From contig NZ_DAHUXJ010000015.1 of the NCBI RefSeq assembly GCF_027307225.1, positions 1 through 64,000 on the forward strand: 64,000 nucleotides of DNA, written 5' to 3'. This DNA is from Bradyrhizobium sp. Lineage in GTDB: Bacteria; Pseudomonadota; Alphaproteobacteria; Rhizobiales; Xanthobacteraceae. A program made the translations under genes and the position numbers. How positions within the stretch are numbered: position 1 is the first letter of the stretch; each line of letters opens with the position of its first letter. This document shows, one piece after another, positions 57,183-64,000 of this stretch. The notes below the pieces were generated by a model. The model made no database searches. It was given only the letters and a program-made list of their open reading frames with translations, and was not told the origin of the DNA.

Positions 57183-58700
57183 TCAGAAGAAGCCGAGCCT
57201 CTTGGGACTGTAGCTGACCAGCATATTCTTGGTCTGCTGGTAGTGATCGAGCATCATTTTGTGGGTCTCGCGGCCGATCCCCGATTGCTTGTACCCCCCA
57301 AACGCCGCATGCGCGGGATAGGCGTGGTAGCAATTGGTCCAGACGCGGCCTGCCTGGATCGCGCGGCCGAAGCGGTAAAGCCGGTTGGCGTCACGGCTCC
57401 AGATGCCCGCACCGAGGCCATAGAGCGTGTCGTTGGCGATCGACAATGCCTCCTCGTCATCCTTGAAGGTCGTTACCGAAACCACCGGTCCGAAGATCTC
57501 CTCCTGGAAGATGCGCATCTTGTTGTGACCCTTGAATACGGTCGGCTTGACATAGTAGCCGCCGGCAAGATGGCCCGGCAGCAGGTTACGGGCTCCACCG
57601 GTCAAGACCTGCGCGCCCTCCTGCCGGCCTATATCAATGTAGGACAGAATCTTTTCGAGCTGTTCGCTTGAGGCCTGCGCGCCAATCATGGTGGCGGGGT
57701 CTAATGGATCGCCCTGAACGATCGCCTCGACCCGCTTTAGCGCTCGCTCCATGAACCTGTCGTAGATCGTTTCGTGGATCAGCGCTCGGCTCGGGCAGGT
57801 GCAGACCTCGCCCTGATTGAGCGCGAACATCACAAAGCCCTCGATCGCCTTATCAAAGAAATCGTCGTCCTCGGCAACGACATCCTTGAAGAAGATGTTG
57901 GGAGATTTGCCGCCGAGTTCCAGCGTCACCGGGATCAGATTCTGGCTGGCGTATTGCATGATCAACCGGCCTGTCGTCGTCTCGCCTGTGAAAGCAATCT
58001 TGGCGATGCGCGGCGAGGACGCCAGTGGCTTGCCAGCCTCGAGACCGAAGCCATTGACAATGTTGAGCACCCCAGGTGGCAGGAGATCGCCGATCAGATC
58101 GATCCATACCATGATTGAAGCCGGGGTTTGCTCGGCCGGTTTCAGCACCACGCAGTTACCGGCCGCAATCGCAGGCGCCAGCTTCCAGCAGGCCATGAGC
58201 AACGGGAAGTTCCACGGAATGATCTGACCCACGACACCCAGCGGTTCGTGAAAATGATAGGCGACCGTGTCGTGGTCGATCTCGGAAAGACTACCTTCCT
58301 GTCCGCGAATGGCGCCTGCGAAGTAGCGGAAATGGTCGATCGCCAGCGGCAGATCGGCCGCGCGGGTTTCGCGGATCGGCTTGCCGTTGTCCCAGGTTTC
58401 GGCGATCGCAAGGCGCTCGAGATTTTCTTCCATCCTGTCCGCGATCCGGTTGAGAATGATCGCGCGTTCGGCGACGCTGGTGCGGCCCCAAGCGTCCTTG
58501 GCCGCATGTGCTGCGTCGAGCGCCGCTTCCACGTCCGGCGCTTCGGAGCGCGCGATCTTGCAGATCAGTTGACCAGTCACTGGCGAAGCATTTTCGAAAT
58601 ATCTGCCCGATCGGGGCTCGACCCACTTGCCGCCGATAAAATTGTCATAGCGCTCGGCAAAGGGATTTTTTGACGTCGTGAGGAATTCAGGCTTGTTCAT
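57183..58700 (-). CDS. NAD-dependent (acet)aldehyde dehydrogenase
   Basis: A 505-aa ALDH-superfamily enzyme like AcoD/ExaC. It contains the general base Glu in [11 protein letters not shown], the catalytic Cys in [13 protein letters not shown], and the cofactor fold [11 protein letters not shown]. Converts acetaldehyde to acetate. With acs and DUF779, it suggests alcohol/aldehyde use. The intergenic region carries palindromes likely bound by the AcoR-like regulator upstream. Confidence 0.92.
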   Translation of the reverse strand: MNKPEFLTTSKNPFAERYDNFIGGKWVEPRSGRYFENASPVTGQLICKIARSEAPDVEAALDAAHAAKDAWGRTSVAERAIILNRIADRMEENLERLAIAETWDNGKPIRETRAADLPLAIDHFRYFAGAIRGQEGSLSEIDHDTVAYHFHEPLGVVGQIIPWNFPLLMACWKLAPAIAAGNCVVLKPAEQTPASIMVWIDLIGDLLPPGVLNIVNGFGLEAGKPLASSPRIAKIAFTGETTTGRLIMQYASQNLIPVTLELGGKSPNIFFKDVVAEDDDFFDKAIEGFVMFALNQGEVCTCPSRALIHETIYDRFMERALKRVEAIVQGDPLDPATMIGAQASSEQLEKILSYIDIGRQEGAQVLTGGARNLLPGHLAGGYYVKPTVFKGHNKMRIFQEEIFGPVVSVTTFKDDEEALSIANDTLYGLGAGIWSRDANRLYRFGRAIQAGRVWTNCYHAYPAHAAFGGYKQSGIGRETHKMMLDHYQQTKNMLVSYSPKRLGFF

Positions 58701-58754
58701 GATTCACTCCCGCTGTTGGTGTTACTATTGCGCTGTTGGAGAACGTCGCAGTCC

Positions 58755-58774
58755 TTTGCGCGACGTCGCGCAAA
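58755..58774. promoter_or_regulatory. 20-bp perfect palindrome upstream of aldehyde dehydrogenase
   Basis: TTTGCGCGAC followed by GTCGCGCAAA. It lies 55-75 bp upstream of the aldehyde dehydrogenase ATG, between it and the AcoR-like gene. Candidate operator. Confidence 0.6.
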
Positions 58775-58798
58775 CCATGTCGCAAGTCATGAAAAATG

Positions 58799-59845
58799 TC
58801 AGCCGGACGGCTTGAAATCGCGACTGCAACCTGTCGCAAAACTGCGACATTCCCCGCTGGGCCCTGCGGCGGATGAATGCCGCTTGAGGTCGAAGCGCTT
58901 CAGCTTGCGGTGCAGAGTCGCACGGCTGATGCCAAGAGCCTTCGCCGCCGCCGAGACATTACCTTGCGCGCGGGTGAGTGCCCGCTGTACCGCGGCACGC
59001 TGCGCATCACCGAGATGTTCCTGGGCTCCGAGCCCACAGAGCAGGTCGGCAGCCGGAACGGGCCGCAACGCTCTGTCGGACGGGAGGCCCAACACCAGGC
59101 GGGCGGCGCGCGTGGCTCCTATGACGAGGTCGTCGCCATCGATCGCCAGCAGTCCGCCGCCGTGCGCTTCGGTCGATGGCGTCAGCATGATCCGCGCCTT
59201 TGCAAAAGCGCAACGAAATAGGTCGGCCTCGATCCGTCGCGCCGCTTCGCCGGCGGCCAGCAAGATGAGATTGGCGAATTCATCGGTGATGTCGGCGCGG
59301 CAAGAGGAGACGTCGAGCACGCCGGCAAGCCTTGCTTGCTCGTCGTAGATCGGAACTGCCGTGCAACTGAGCAGCGTGTTGCGGGTGAAGAAATGCTGAT
59401 CGCGGGCGATAGTCAACCCGCGCTGTTCGACCAGACAGGTGCCGATGCCATTGGTGCCCTCGTGCTCCTCGCTCCATAGAGTGCCGGTCCACAGCCCCCA
59501 TGTCTCGAACATGGCGTCGTCTGCCGGAGCTCCGCGACGATTGACCGGCACGCCGTCGCAACCAGCCAGCAGCACGCAGCAACCGACGGCGCTCAAGGCC
59601 TGATAAAGGCGGTCCATCGGGGACCGCGCGGCGCGGATTAACGGTTCAATCCTTTCGATCGTTAGCCGCAACTCGGTTTCCGTTAGCCGTAGCGGCGGCC
59701 GATTGCCCGAGGGGGCGAGCTGATGCAATCGGGAAGAGCGTCGCCAGGATGCAACAAGCGCGGATTTTGCCGCCTGCCCGGACGCGATCGCTGCCTCGAC
59801 GCGATCCGCGTGACGCGCGAGCAGTTGTTCTTTCGTGCCTCCCAT
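58799..59845 (-). CDS. AcoR-like GAF-Fis regulator without AAA+ domain
   Basis: A 348-aa protein. The N-terminal half is a GAF sensor like that of AcoR (EGTNGIGTCLVEQRGLTI, then SCTAVPIYDEQARLAGVLDVS). A PAS-like stretch follows, and a Fis-type HTH (NVSAAAKALGISRATLHRKLKRF) ends it. The sigma-54 AAA+ domain is absent, with no GAFTGA or Walker motifs, so activation must be direct. ATG at 59845 has GGAGG; a perfect FixK box is 52 bp upstream. Likely controls the aldehyde dehydrogenase operon downstream. Confidence 0.82.
   Translation of the reverse strand: MGGTKEQLLARHADRVEAAIASGQAAKSALVASWRRSSRLHQLAPSGNRPPLRLTETELRLTIERIEPLIRAARSPMDRLYQALSAVGCCVLLAGCDGVPVNRRGAPADDAMFETWGLWTGTLWSEEHEGTNGIGTCLVEQRGLTIARDQHFFTRNTLLSCTAVPIYDEQARLAGVLDVSSCRADITDEFANLILLAAGEAARRIEADLFRCAFAKARIMLTPSTEAHGGGLLAIDGDDLVIGATRAARLVLGLPSDRALRPVPAADLLCGLGAQEHLGDAQRAAVQRALTRAQGNVSAAAKALGISRATLHRKLKRFDLKRHSSAAGPSGECRSFATGCSRDFKPSG
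58832..58849. promoter_or_regulatory. Inverted repeat TGTCGCA-N4-TGCGACA
   Basis: A perfect 7-bp inverted repeat inside the 3' end of the AcoR-like gene, about 140 bp from the aldehyde dehydrogenase ATG. A further TGTCGCA half site is near 58780. Matches my recollection of AcoR-type enhancer sites. Confidence 0.5.
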
Positions 59846-59890
59846 GTCGTCCTCCGTCACGAAAGGTTATGATGATCCGGCGTAGAGATT

Positions 59891-59904
59891 TTGATCTGGA
59901 TCAA
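59891..59904. promoter_or_regulatory. FixK/FNR-type box
   Basis: Perfect TTGA-TCTGGA-TCAA, 52 bp upstream of the AcoR-like gene. Confidence 0.75.
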
Positions 59905-59914
59905 CCTATGGAAG

Positions 59915-60163
59915 TCAAATGCGTTGTGTGACTCCTGCATTCGACCCTTGGAGATCCACAGGCGATTTGATGACACCCACCGCCCTTCCTTGCCTCGGCC
60001 ACACTTCGAAGACGAACCGGCTGACGTTCGTACATTCCGCGCAACGGTAAACGTGCCGCTCATAGCCGTCTTCGACGTCAGCGCGGTGGGGCTCGACGCG
60101 CGTTAGACGCATGGTGCTGCCCTCGCAGTTCGGGCATTTCCGATGATCGAAATCCGAAGTCAT
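59915..60163 (-). CDS. Small zinc-ribbon protein
   Basis: An 82-aa protein with KCPNCEGS and YRCAECTN, two CxxC pairs spaced like a zinc ribbon. GGAGG precedes the ATG at 60163; the longer track frame is rejected. Between the AcoR-like gene and a broken ORF. Function unknown. Confidence 0.65.
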   Translation of the reverse strand: MTSDFDHRKCPNCEGSTMRLTRVEPHRADVEDGYERHVYRCAECTNVSRFVFEVWPRQGRAVGVIKSPVDLQGSNAGVTQRI

Positions 60164-60438
60164 GACGATGTTCCTCCCTCCATCAGGCGCTTCGGAGCAG
60201 CTATCCGAAAACGATGTTCGCGGAGCACCAACGCGGACTGAACCGGCGACGGACCACGACGGGCGTGTCCGCAGTCTCGATCGCAGCACCCGGAAAGCCG
60301 AACCCGGCGACAATCAATGCTTCGGCCGGAAGCAGCCAGCCGACCGCGATGCAGCAGACAGGTTGATGCCCATCGTGGCCGCTGCTTTTTGGTTAGGGTT
60401 CACAATAGATGAAAGGCATCCCGCCTTTTTGTCGCGGA

Positions 60439-60767
60439 TCAAACTTCGAAGATTTTCGTGGGATTGCGCCCGACGAAGCCGGTCGGAACAACTCCCTGTT
60501 TGGGGTCGTCCAAAACCGCCCCATCTGTTCCGTCGAGAGCTTGGAATTGCTCGGGCGTGTCCAGCAGATGCCGGTTGATGGGTAAAGTGGCACCTGGAGA
60601 TTGACGATATCGATAGCGCGGACAAGCGATACCACGTCGGAGTGAAGGGTCAGACCTCGATCCTCTTCGATCGCCGACTCCAGGCGGCGAGTATAGTGCA
60701 GATTCAAATCGGACGGCTTGAGGCAACGCACGGCAAGACCGATCGCTGCCCCCCGACTCCGCGTCAA
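60439..60767 (-). pseudogene. Possible frameshifted small gene
   Basis: Two frames each look protein-like on one side of about 60600. The 5' half reads RRLESAIEEDRGLTLHSDVV; the 3' half in another frame reads INRHLLDTPEQFQALDGTDGAVLDDP and ends GRNPTKIFEV. Joining them needs one frameshift. No family recognised; tentative. The 270 bp between this and 60163 hold no clear gene. Confidence 0.35.
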
Positions 60768-60779
60768 TCTCGTCTAAAC

Positions 60780-60893
60780 TCAGAGCCAACCAAACTGAAC
60801 AAGGTAGATCAGGCCGCCTAAACCGCAGATCAGTCCGATGGTCATGCAAATCACAACCATCGCAGCCTCTTCAAACGTAAGGTCGCGGGGCAT
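60780..60893 (-). CDS. Small single-TM protein (37 aa)
   Basis: The ATG at 60893 has GGAGGAAGAAGGATG upstream, so the 61-aa track ORF is trimmed. MPRDLTFEEAAMVVICMTIG is followed by a hydrophobic helix. Just upstream another frame encodes a similar helix (ITRDDVLTTVAVIVIAAGVIYLV, to a stop at 60962) without a start codon, perhaps a decayed paralogue. Confidence 0.55.
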   Translation of the reverse strand: MPRDLTFEEAAMVVICMTIGLICGLGGLIYLVQFGWL

Positions 60894-61190
60894 GACATCC
60901 TTCCTTCTTCCTCCGTCGGGAGGCTGGCGCGCGCCGTGGCAGGGGCGCCCGCCTTGCACATTCACGCTTCGAAGAAGCTCACAAGATAGATGACGCCAGC
61001 CGCAATGACGATTACGGCTACGGTCGTCAGCACGTCGTCTCTGGTTATCCGGATATCACAACTCCCATAGCTCAGTTTGACACGCCCAGAATCGTCAGCG
61101 AACGCTTTTGAAGGCCCGGCGTCTCGTCGACCCCGCTGTACGTCGGGCGCATATGGTTTCCGGTTCGCCCCTCAGGGAACACGCGCTCAT

Positions 61191-61225
61191 GAAAAAGGCC
61201 CGGGGTTACCTAGGAGCCCGGGCCT
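61191..61225 (-). terminator. Rho-independent terminator for minus strand
   Basis: A 9-bp perfect stem (AGGCCCGGG with its complement, 12-base loop) followed on the minus strand by five or more uridines. It closes transcription from the regulator remnant side. I see no gene in the flanking 61050-61335. Confidence 0.75.
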
Positions 61226-61335
61226 GCAACCGAACGATGTTGCGGCACACCGCTCGGCTACGTTGGCAATTTACGCTTGGAAAAGCGGTTCCTCCTTGAG
61301 GAGGCGCAACTTCACATGACAACGCTCGACGATGT

Positions 61336-61629
61336 CTATTCTGCCCGGCGGCGGATTGCCTGAGCGATTCGCAAGAGCAGCACAATAGATACATTGCCCC
61401 TGCCCGCTTCGATCTGCGCGAGATAGCGCTCGGAAATGCCCGATCAGCGCGCGAGCTCTCGGCGTGACATCTCGCGGAGCGCGCGTATGCCTCGCAGGCG
61501 GCCGCCAAGTTGGATGAGAAATTCGCTTTCCTCGAACGAGAGCGGCGTTCCGGCAGCCGAGGCGGCGCAGGTCAGACCGGCTGCGGGCTTTCCGACGCGG
61601 AACCGTGCTTCTTTTTGGATCACACTCAT
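61336..61629 (-). pseudogene. XRE-type regulator (BzdR/BoxR-like) HTH remnant
   Basis: The minus frame from ATG 61629 reads MSVIQKEARF...LGGRLRGIRALREMSRRELAR, then TGA, then SGISERYLAQIEAGRGNVSIVLLLRIAQAI and a stop. This is the helix-turn-helix part of XRE regulators that in the BzdR/BoxR group are fused to a shikimate-kinase-like domain, here missing. One CGA-to-TGA change explains the stop. The full-length regulator is about 300 aa, so two-thirds are lost. Confidence 0.7.
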
Positions 61630-61772
61630 TTCGGAATAATTGGTCAACGCAAGCGATCGCTCTTTGAGTGGATAGGCGTCTACCGATGGAGAACCCTGCC
61701 CGCTATCCGGTCCGAGCCGCACGCGGGATCTGCAACGGCCTTTTCCGCGGACGGATCGGCTCTCGGTCGCCA

Positions 61773-62048
61773 TCAGGGATATTTCGATCCAAAGCAAAGC
61801 GGGCAGTGATGGTCGGCGGCTTCGCCGAGTTGTCTTTTGAACTCCCTCCTCAGAGCCTGCCCGCTCCATGGCCTGCCGTTGCTTCTGCGCAGGTTCTTCG
61901 CGCGCAGAAAGGCATGGGTTTCAGCGGCATCGTCGCCTACACGCACGACAACGTTCAGGTGGAAGGGGCATACCGCTACCGCGTGGGTCGTATCAAGCGC
62001 GTAGCGGACAGCCGAATTCAGGTCTTCCGAGTGATTCTGCTCGGACAT
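61773..62048 (-). CDS. CPF...CPxC small protein, copy 2 (intact)
   Basis: A 91-aa protein: NSAVRYALDTTHAVAVCPF, RVGDDAAETHAF, RRSNGRPWSGQAL and CPLCFGSKYP. The three cysteines plus histidines could bind one metal. AGGAGG is six bases before the ATG. It starts 21 bp after the four-cysteine copy D in the same direction, so the two are likely in one transcript. The copy at 17.4 kb has a broken or alternative start. Confidence 0.68.
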   Translation of the reverse strand: MSEQNHSEDLNSAVRYALDTTHAVAVCPFHLNVVVRVGDDAAETHAFLRAKNLRRSNGRPWSGQALRREFKRQLGEAADHHCPLCFGSKYP

Positions 62049-62069
62049 GTCGGCCTCCTGACGGCAACC

Positions 62070-62459
62070 TCAAAGCGAATTGATCGTGGGACCGTTTGGG
62101 CAATATTCCTTGTACGTCCGCCGGGAAGTCGCTGCACGGAGGTCTCGGTCGCACCTTGCTTTCGCGGGGCACAAAGCGCACACGCGCTGCATGTCGCGCA
62201 TCACGGCCGGCTCGGCCCGGGAAATCACCCCGTCCTCGATCCCGAGAGCGTCGAGGAGTCTACCGAGGTTTGCGGTTCGGCGTTCCCCCGCTTTTGCCAA
62301 TAATTCGAGATCGACAGACGAGAGGCATAGATCCCGCGCAATCGCAGAGAATGCCCCGCTGTCGAGGCCAGCCAGATCCCGCAGATCTCGACGGTGTCTG
62401 CGCCATACCGTAAGTTTATCGACGGCCGTGCGGATGGCCAAGTTTGAACGGGATGTCAT
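62070..62459 (-). CDS. Four-cysteine DUF6455-like protein, copy D
   Basis: A 129-aa protein with VMRDMQRVCALCPAKARC then EYCPNGPT: C-x2-C-x5-C-x16-C. ATG at 62459 has GTGGAG upstream. A relaxed FixK-like match (TTGC-N6-GCAA) is centred about 60 bp upstream but is weak. In operon with the CPF...CPxC gene. Function unknown. Confidence 0.74.
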   Translation of the reverse strand: MTSRSNLAIRTAVDKLTVWRRHRRDLRDLAGLDSGAFSAIARDLCLSSVDLELLAKAGERRTANLGRLLDALGIEDGVISRAEPAVMRDMQRVCALCPAKARCDRDLRAATSRRTYKEYCPNGPTINSL

Positions 62460-62619
62460 CGCGCGCTCCACGTTTTTGGAAACTCCACGATAGCCCCGCT
62501 CAGAAGCCGCTCGTTGCGCCACCGCAAACGCATTTCAGTCTAGGTTGGAGGAACCAGGGGGCACCCTCGTCACGGGCTCCGTCCGCGGCCGGTCGGCGGC
62601 CTCTTATTGCCGTTTTCAC

Positions 62620-63465
62620 TCACTCGATAAGAATCGGAGCGGCGACATCGATCCTGTCGTCCGTCTTCATGTCGATGCCGAGCGACAGGGACCATTTTCC
62701 GCTCGAGCCGGCCGTCATCCGGACGCGCCAGGTATAGGCCCCGACCCGCTCGGCTTTCCCGGTTACGGGCGCAATGCCTTTGTCCGGATTGGCCAGCGTC
62801 ACCGACAGCGCATCGACCGTCAGAGGCTTCTCATCGCCGTCCTCTAGCTTCACCACGATCTCGACCGGGCCGCTGCGGCCGGGCGTAACGGTCACGTCGG
62901 CCATCACCCGCGTTCCGCAGATGTGCGTGAAGAACGGCTCGTCAGCCGAAGCGAGTTTCGCCGGTGATGCGGCTGAAGCCGAAGGCTCGGTCGACGCGAT
63001 CTGCAATCTCGGGCCTTTGGCGCCGACGGGACCGACTTCGAAGTCGGTGTCAATCCTGCCAGCGCGCTCGAAATTCAGCGAGACCGGGATGCGCTGACCT
63101 TCCTCGAAAGGCGCAGCAAGGCCGATGAACATGATGTGGTGGGCGCCCGGTGCGAGCGTCACCATAGCTTCAGGCGGGATCGTCAGACCAACGTCGAGAG
63201 GACGCATGGTCATGATGCCATCCTGTGTGGACACCTGGTGGATCTCGACCTTGGTCGCGGCCGTACTCGATGCCGAAAGGAGACGGTCAGGCTCGGTGCC
63301 GCGGTTTTCGATGGTGAGATAGCCACCAGCCACTTTCGCGCCTTTGGGAGTGGCGCGGCTCCAGGCTTGGGCTACCGAAAGGTCACGGGCTACGGCCGGC
63401 GTGACGCCGAGAAGGATTCCGAAAGCAGCGGCGATCATTGCAACTTTTCCCAAACGATTAAACAT
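62620..63465 (-). CDS. PCuAC copper chaperone with C-terminal CopC/YtkA-like extension
   Basis: A 281-aa exported protein with a signal peptide ending TPAVA. Residues about 30-150 form a PCu(A)C domain with the copper-site pattern HQVSTQDGIMTM...HHIMFIG. The second domain (from about 185) reads FTHICGTRVMADVTVTPG and ends in a beta-rich region like CopC/YtkA. Such proteins deliver Cu(I) to cytochrome oxidases. It lies 130 bp after a second fixG-like gene, so a copper role in cbb3 or N2O reductase assembly is likely. Confidence 0.85.
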   Translation of the reverse strand: MFNRLGKVAMIAAAFGILLGVTPAVARDLSVAQAWSRATPKGAKVAGGYLTIENRGTEPDRLLSASSTAATKVEIHQVSTQDGIMTMRPLDVGLTIPPEAMVTLAPGAHHIMFIGLAAPFEEGQRIPVSLNFERAGRIDTDFEVGPVGAKGPRLQIASTEPSASAASPAKLASADEPFFTHICGTRVMADVTVTPGRSGPVEIVVKLEDGDEKPLTVDALSVTLANPDKGIAPVTGKAERVGAYTWRVRMTAGSSGKWSLSLGIDMKTDDRIDVAAPILIE

Positions 63466-63595
63466 GGCCTAAGCTCTCCGATCATGCTGGCCGGAACGAG
63501 CGGGAGGTCTCACCGGCGCCTGCTTCGCAAATGTCCCATCTATGCGCCCTTCCGACGTTGCTGGGGCGCAAACTTCGAGCGCGAAAAAGTCCTAC

Positions 63596-64000
63596 CTATC
63601 GGTCGACGAATCTGTCCCTTGCAGCAAGGACGGTGGCGCCGGTTTCGTCCCGTGCCGTGAACACGACATCACCTTGCGCGAGCGCGGGCGCCGTGAGCGT
63701 GACCCGCAGCGACTCTGAGCTATCGGGAGCTACCTCAATCGGCGCCACGCCGTCGTTACCGATGACGGCCATCCTGGCGTCGACGTCGGTAATGGACAGC
63801 GTGTACGAATGAGGGCTCGACGACTTGTTGAGCAGCTTTACAGTGTAGGCATTGCGCAGCAAGCCGTCGGACAGCCGCACGGCGACGGGATCCCGATCGT
63901 GCTGGACCGAAAGCGTGGCTGTCGTTTTGGTCGCGAAGGCGACCGTGATCGTGCCGGCAAGAGCCAGGCATGCGGCCGTCAGGCCGATGGTCTTCGGCCG
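63596..64000 (-). CDS. Second FixG/CcoG, 3' part (runs off window)
   Basis: The visible 134 codons include a helix (TIGLTACLALAGTITVAFA) and a C-terminal Ig-like domain with RDPVAVRLSDGLLRNAYTVKLLNK, matching FixG's DGSIRNGYTLRFLNKRG. The frame stays open at the window edge, so the 5' part, including the iron-sulphur sites, lies beyond. A duplicate assembly gene followed by PCuAC. Confidence 0.8.
   Translation of the reverse strand, partial: RPKTIGLTAACLALAGTITVAFATKTTATLSVQHDRDPVAVRLSDGLLRNAYTVKLLNKSSSPHSYTLSITDVDARMAVIGNDGVAPIEVAPDSSESLRVTLTAPALAQGDVVFTARDETGATVLAARDRFVDR

Noticed and set aside
62512-62525. TTGC-GCCACC-GCAA upstream of four-cysteine copy D
   Set aside because: Fits only the loosest consensus, which occurs often by chance in GC-rich DNA; spacing alone is not enough to annotate it.

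Overview
The window looks like the chromosome of a Bradyrhizobium- or Rhodopseudomonas-type alphaproteobacterium. This rests on GC-rich codon use, the fixNOQP-fixGHIS order, a heme-PAS FixL with FixJ, a FixK-type regulator, a TAT-type nosRZDFYLX cluster, and an intergenic repeat familiar to me from Bradyrhizobium. No database search was possible, so the taxonomic call is inference.

The organising principle is oxygen limitation. I found 17 perfect TTGA-N6-TCAA boxes and 5 TTGC-N6-TCAA variants in or next to intergenic gaps (about one perfect site is expected by chance in 64 kb), most of them 45-120 bp from a start codon. The sensor (fixLJ, 49.7-51.7 kb) and a FixK-type activator (9.1-9.8 kb) are both present, so this reads as a FixLJ-FixK regulon island.

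Layout: 0.5-8.7 kb, PHB synthesis (phaC, phaB), an MgtA-type Mg2+ ATPase, a universal stress protein, a cytochrome c and a CBS-BON protein. 8.9-11.7 kb, fixK, small proteins, a fixI-fixS remnant and a broken anion transporter. 11.8-16.7 kb, phosphoketolase with acetate kinase (fermentative ATP) and a cytochrome b561. 17.4-28.1 kb, a rubrerythrin-like protein and nosRZDFYLX plus cytochrome c; nosY carries an in-frame TGA. 29-35 kb, a P1B-5-type ATPase with a C-terminal hemerythrin domain, a decaying Crp/Fnr-cytochrome c locus, a four-cysteine protein and a hemerythrin. 35.9-43.8 kb, fixNOQP and fixGHIS (cbb3 oxidase and its assembly). 43.8-47.6 kb, another four-cysteine protein, an oxygen-independent hemN locus, and an IS5/IS427-type insertion that separates a FixK box from the genes on its far side. 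47.6-53.5 kb, a cyclic-nucleotide-gated K+ channel, a CBS protein, fixLJ, and broken paralogues. 54-60 kb, acetate/acetaldehyde metabolism (adk, frameshifted acs, aldehyde dehydrogenase, DUF779 protein, AcoR-like regulator). 60-64 kb, small zinc-ribbon and membrane proteins, a PCuAC-type copper protein and a second fixG/ccoG running off the window.

The most interesting material is the set of small, mostly FixK-box-linked protein families that occur as paralogues here: four proteins with C-x2-C-x5-C-x15/16-C (DUF6455-like), three copies of a W-x2-I/V-x2-AP-F/Y-D...PTHWR protein (one with a nonsense codon), two CPF...CPxC proteins and two N-terminal CPRTG proteins. Many lesions occur (nosY, acs, two cytochromes c, a response regulator, an XRE regulator, small ORFs). 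They may be real decay or partly sequence error; read-level checking would settle this.
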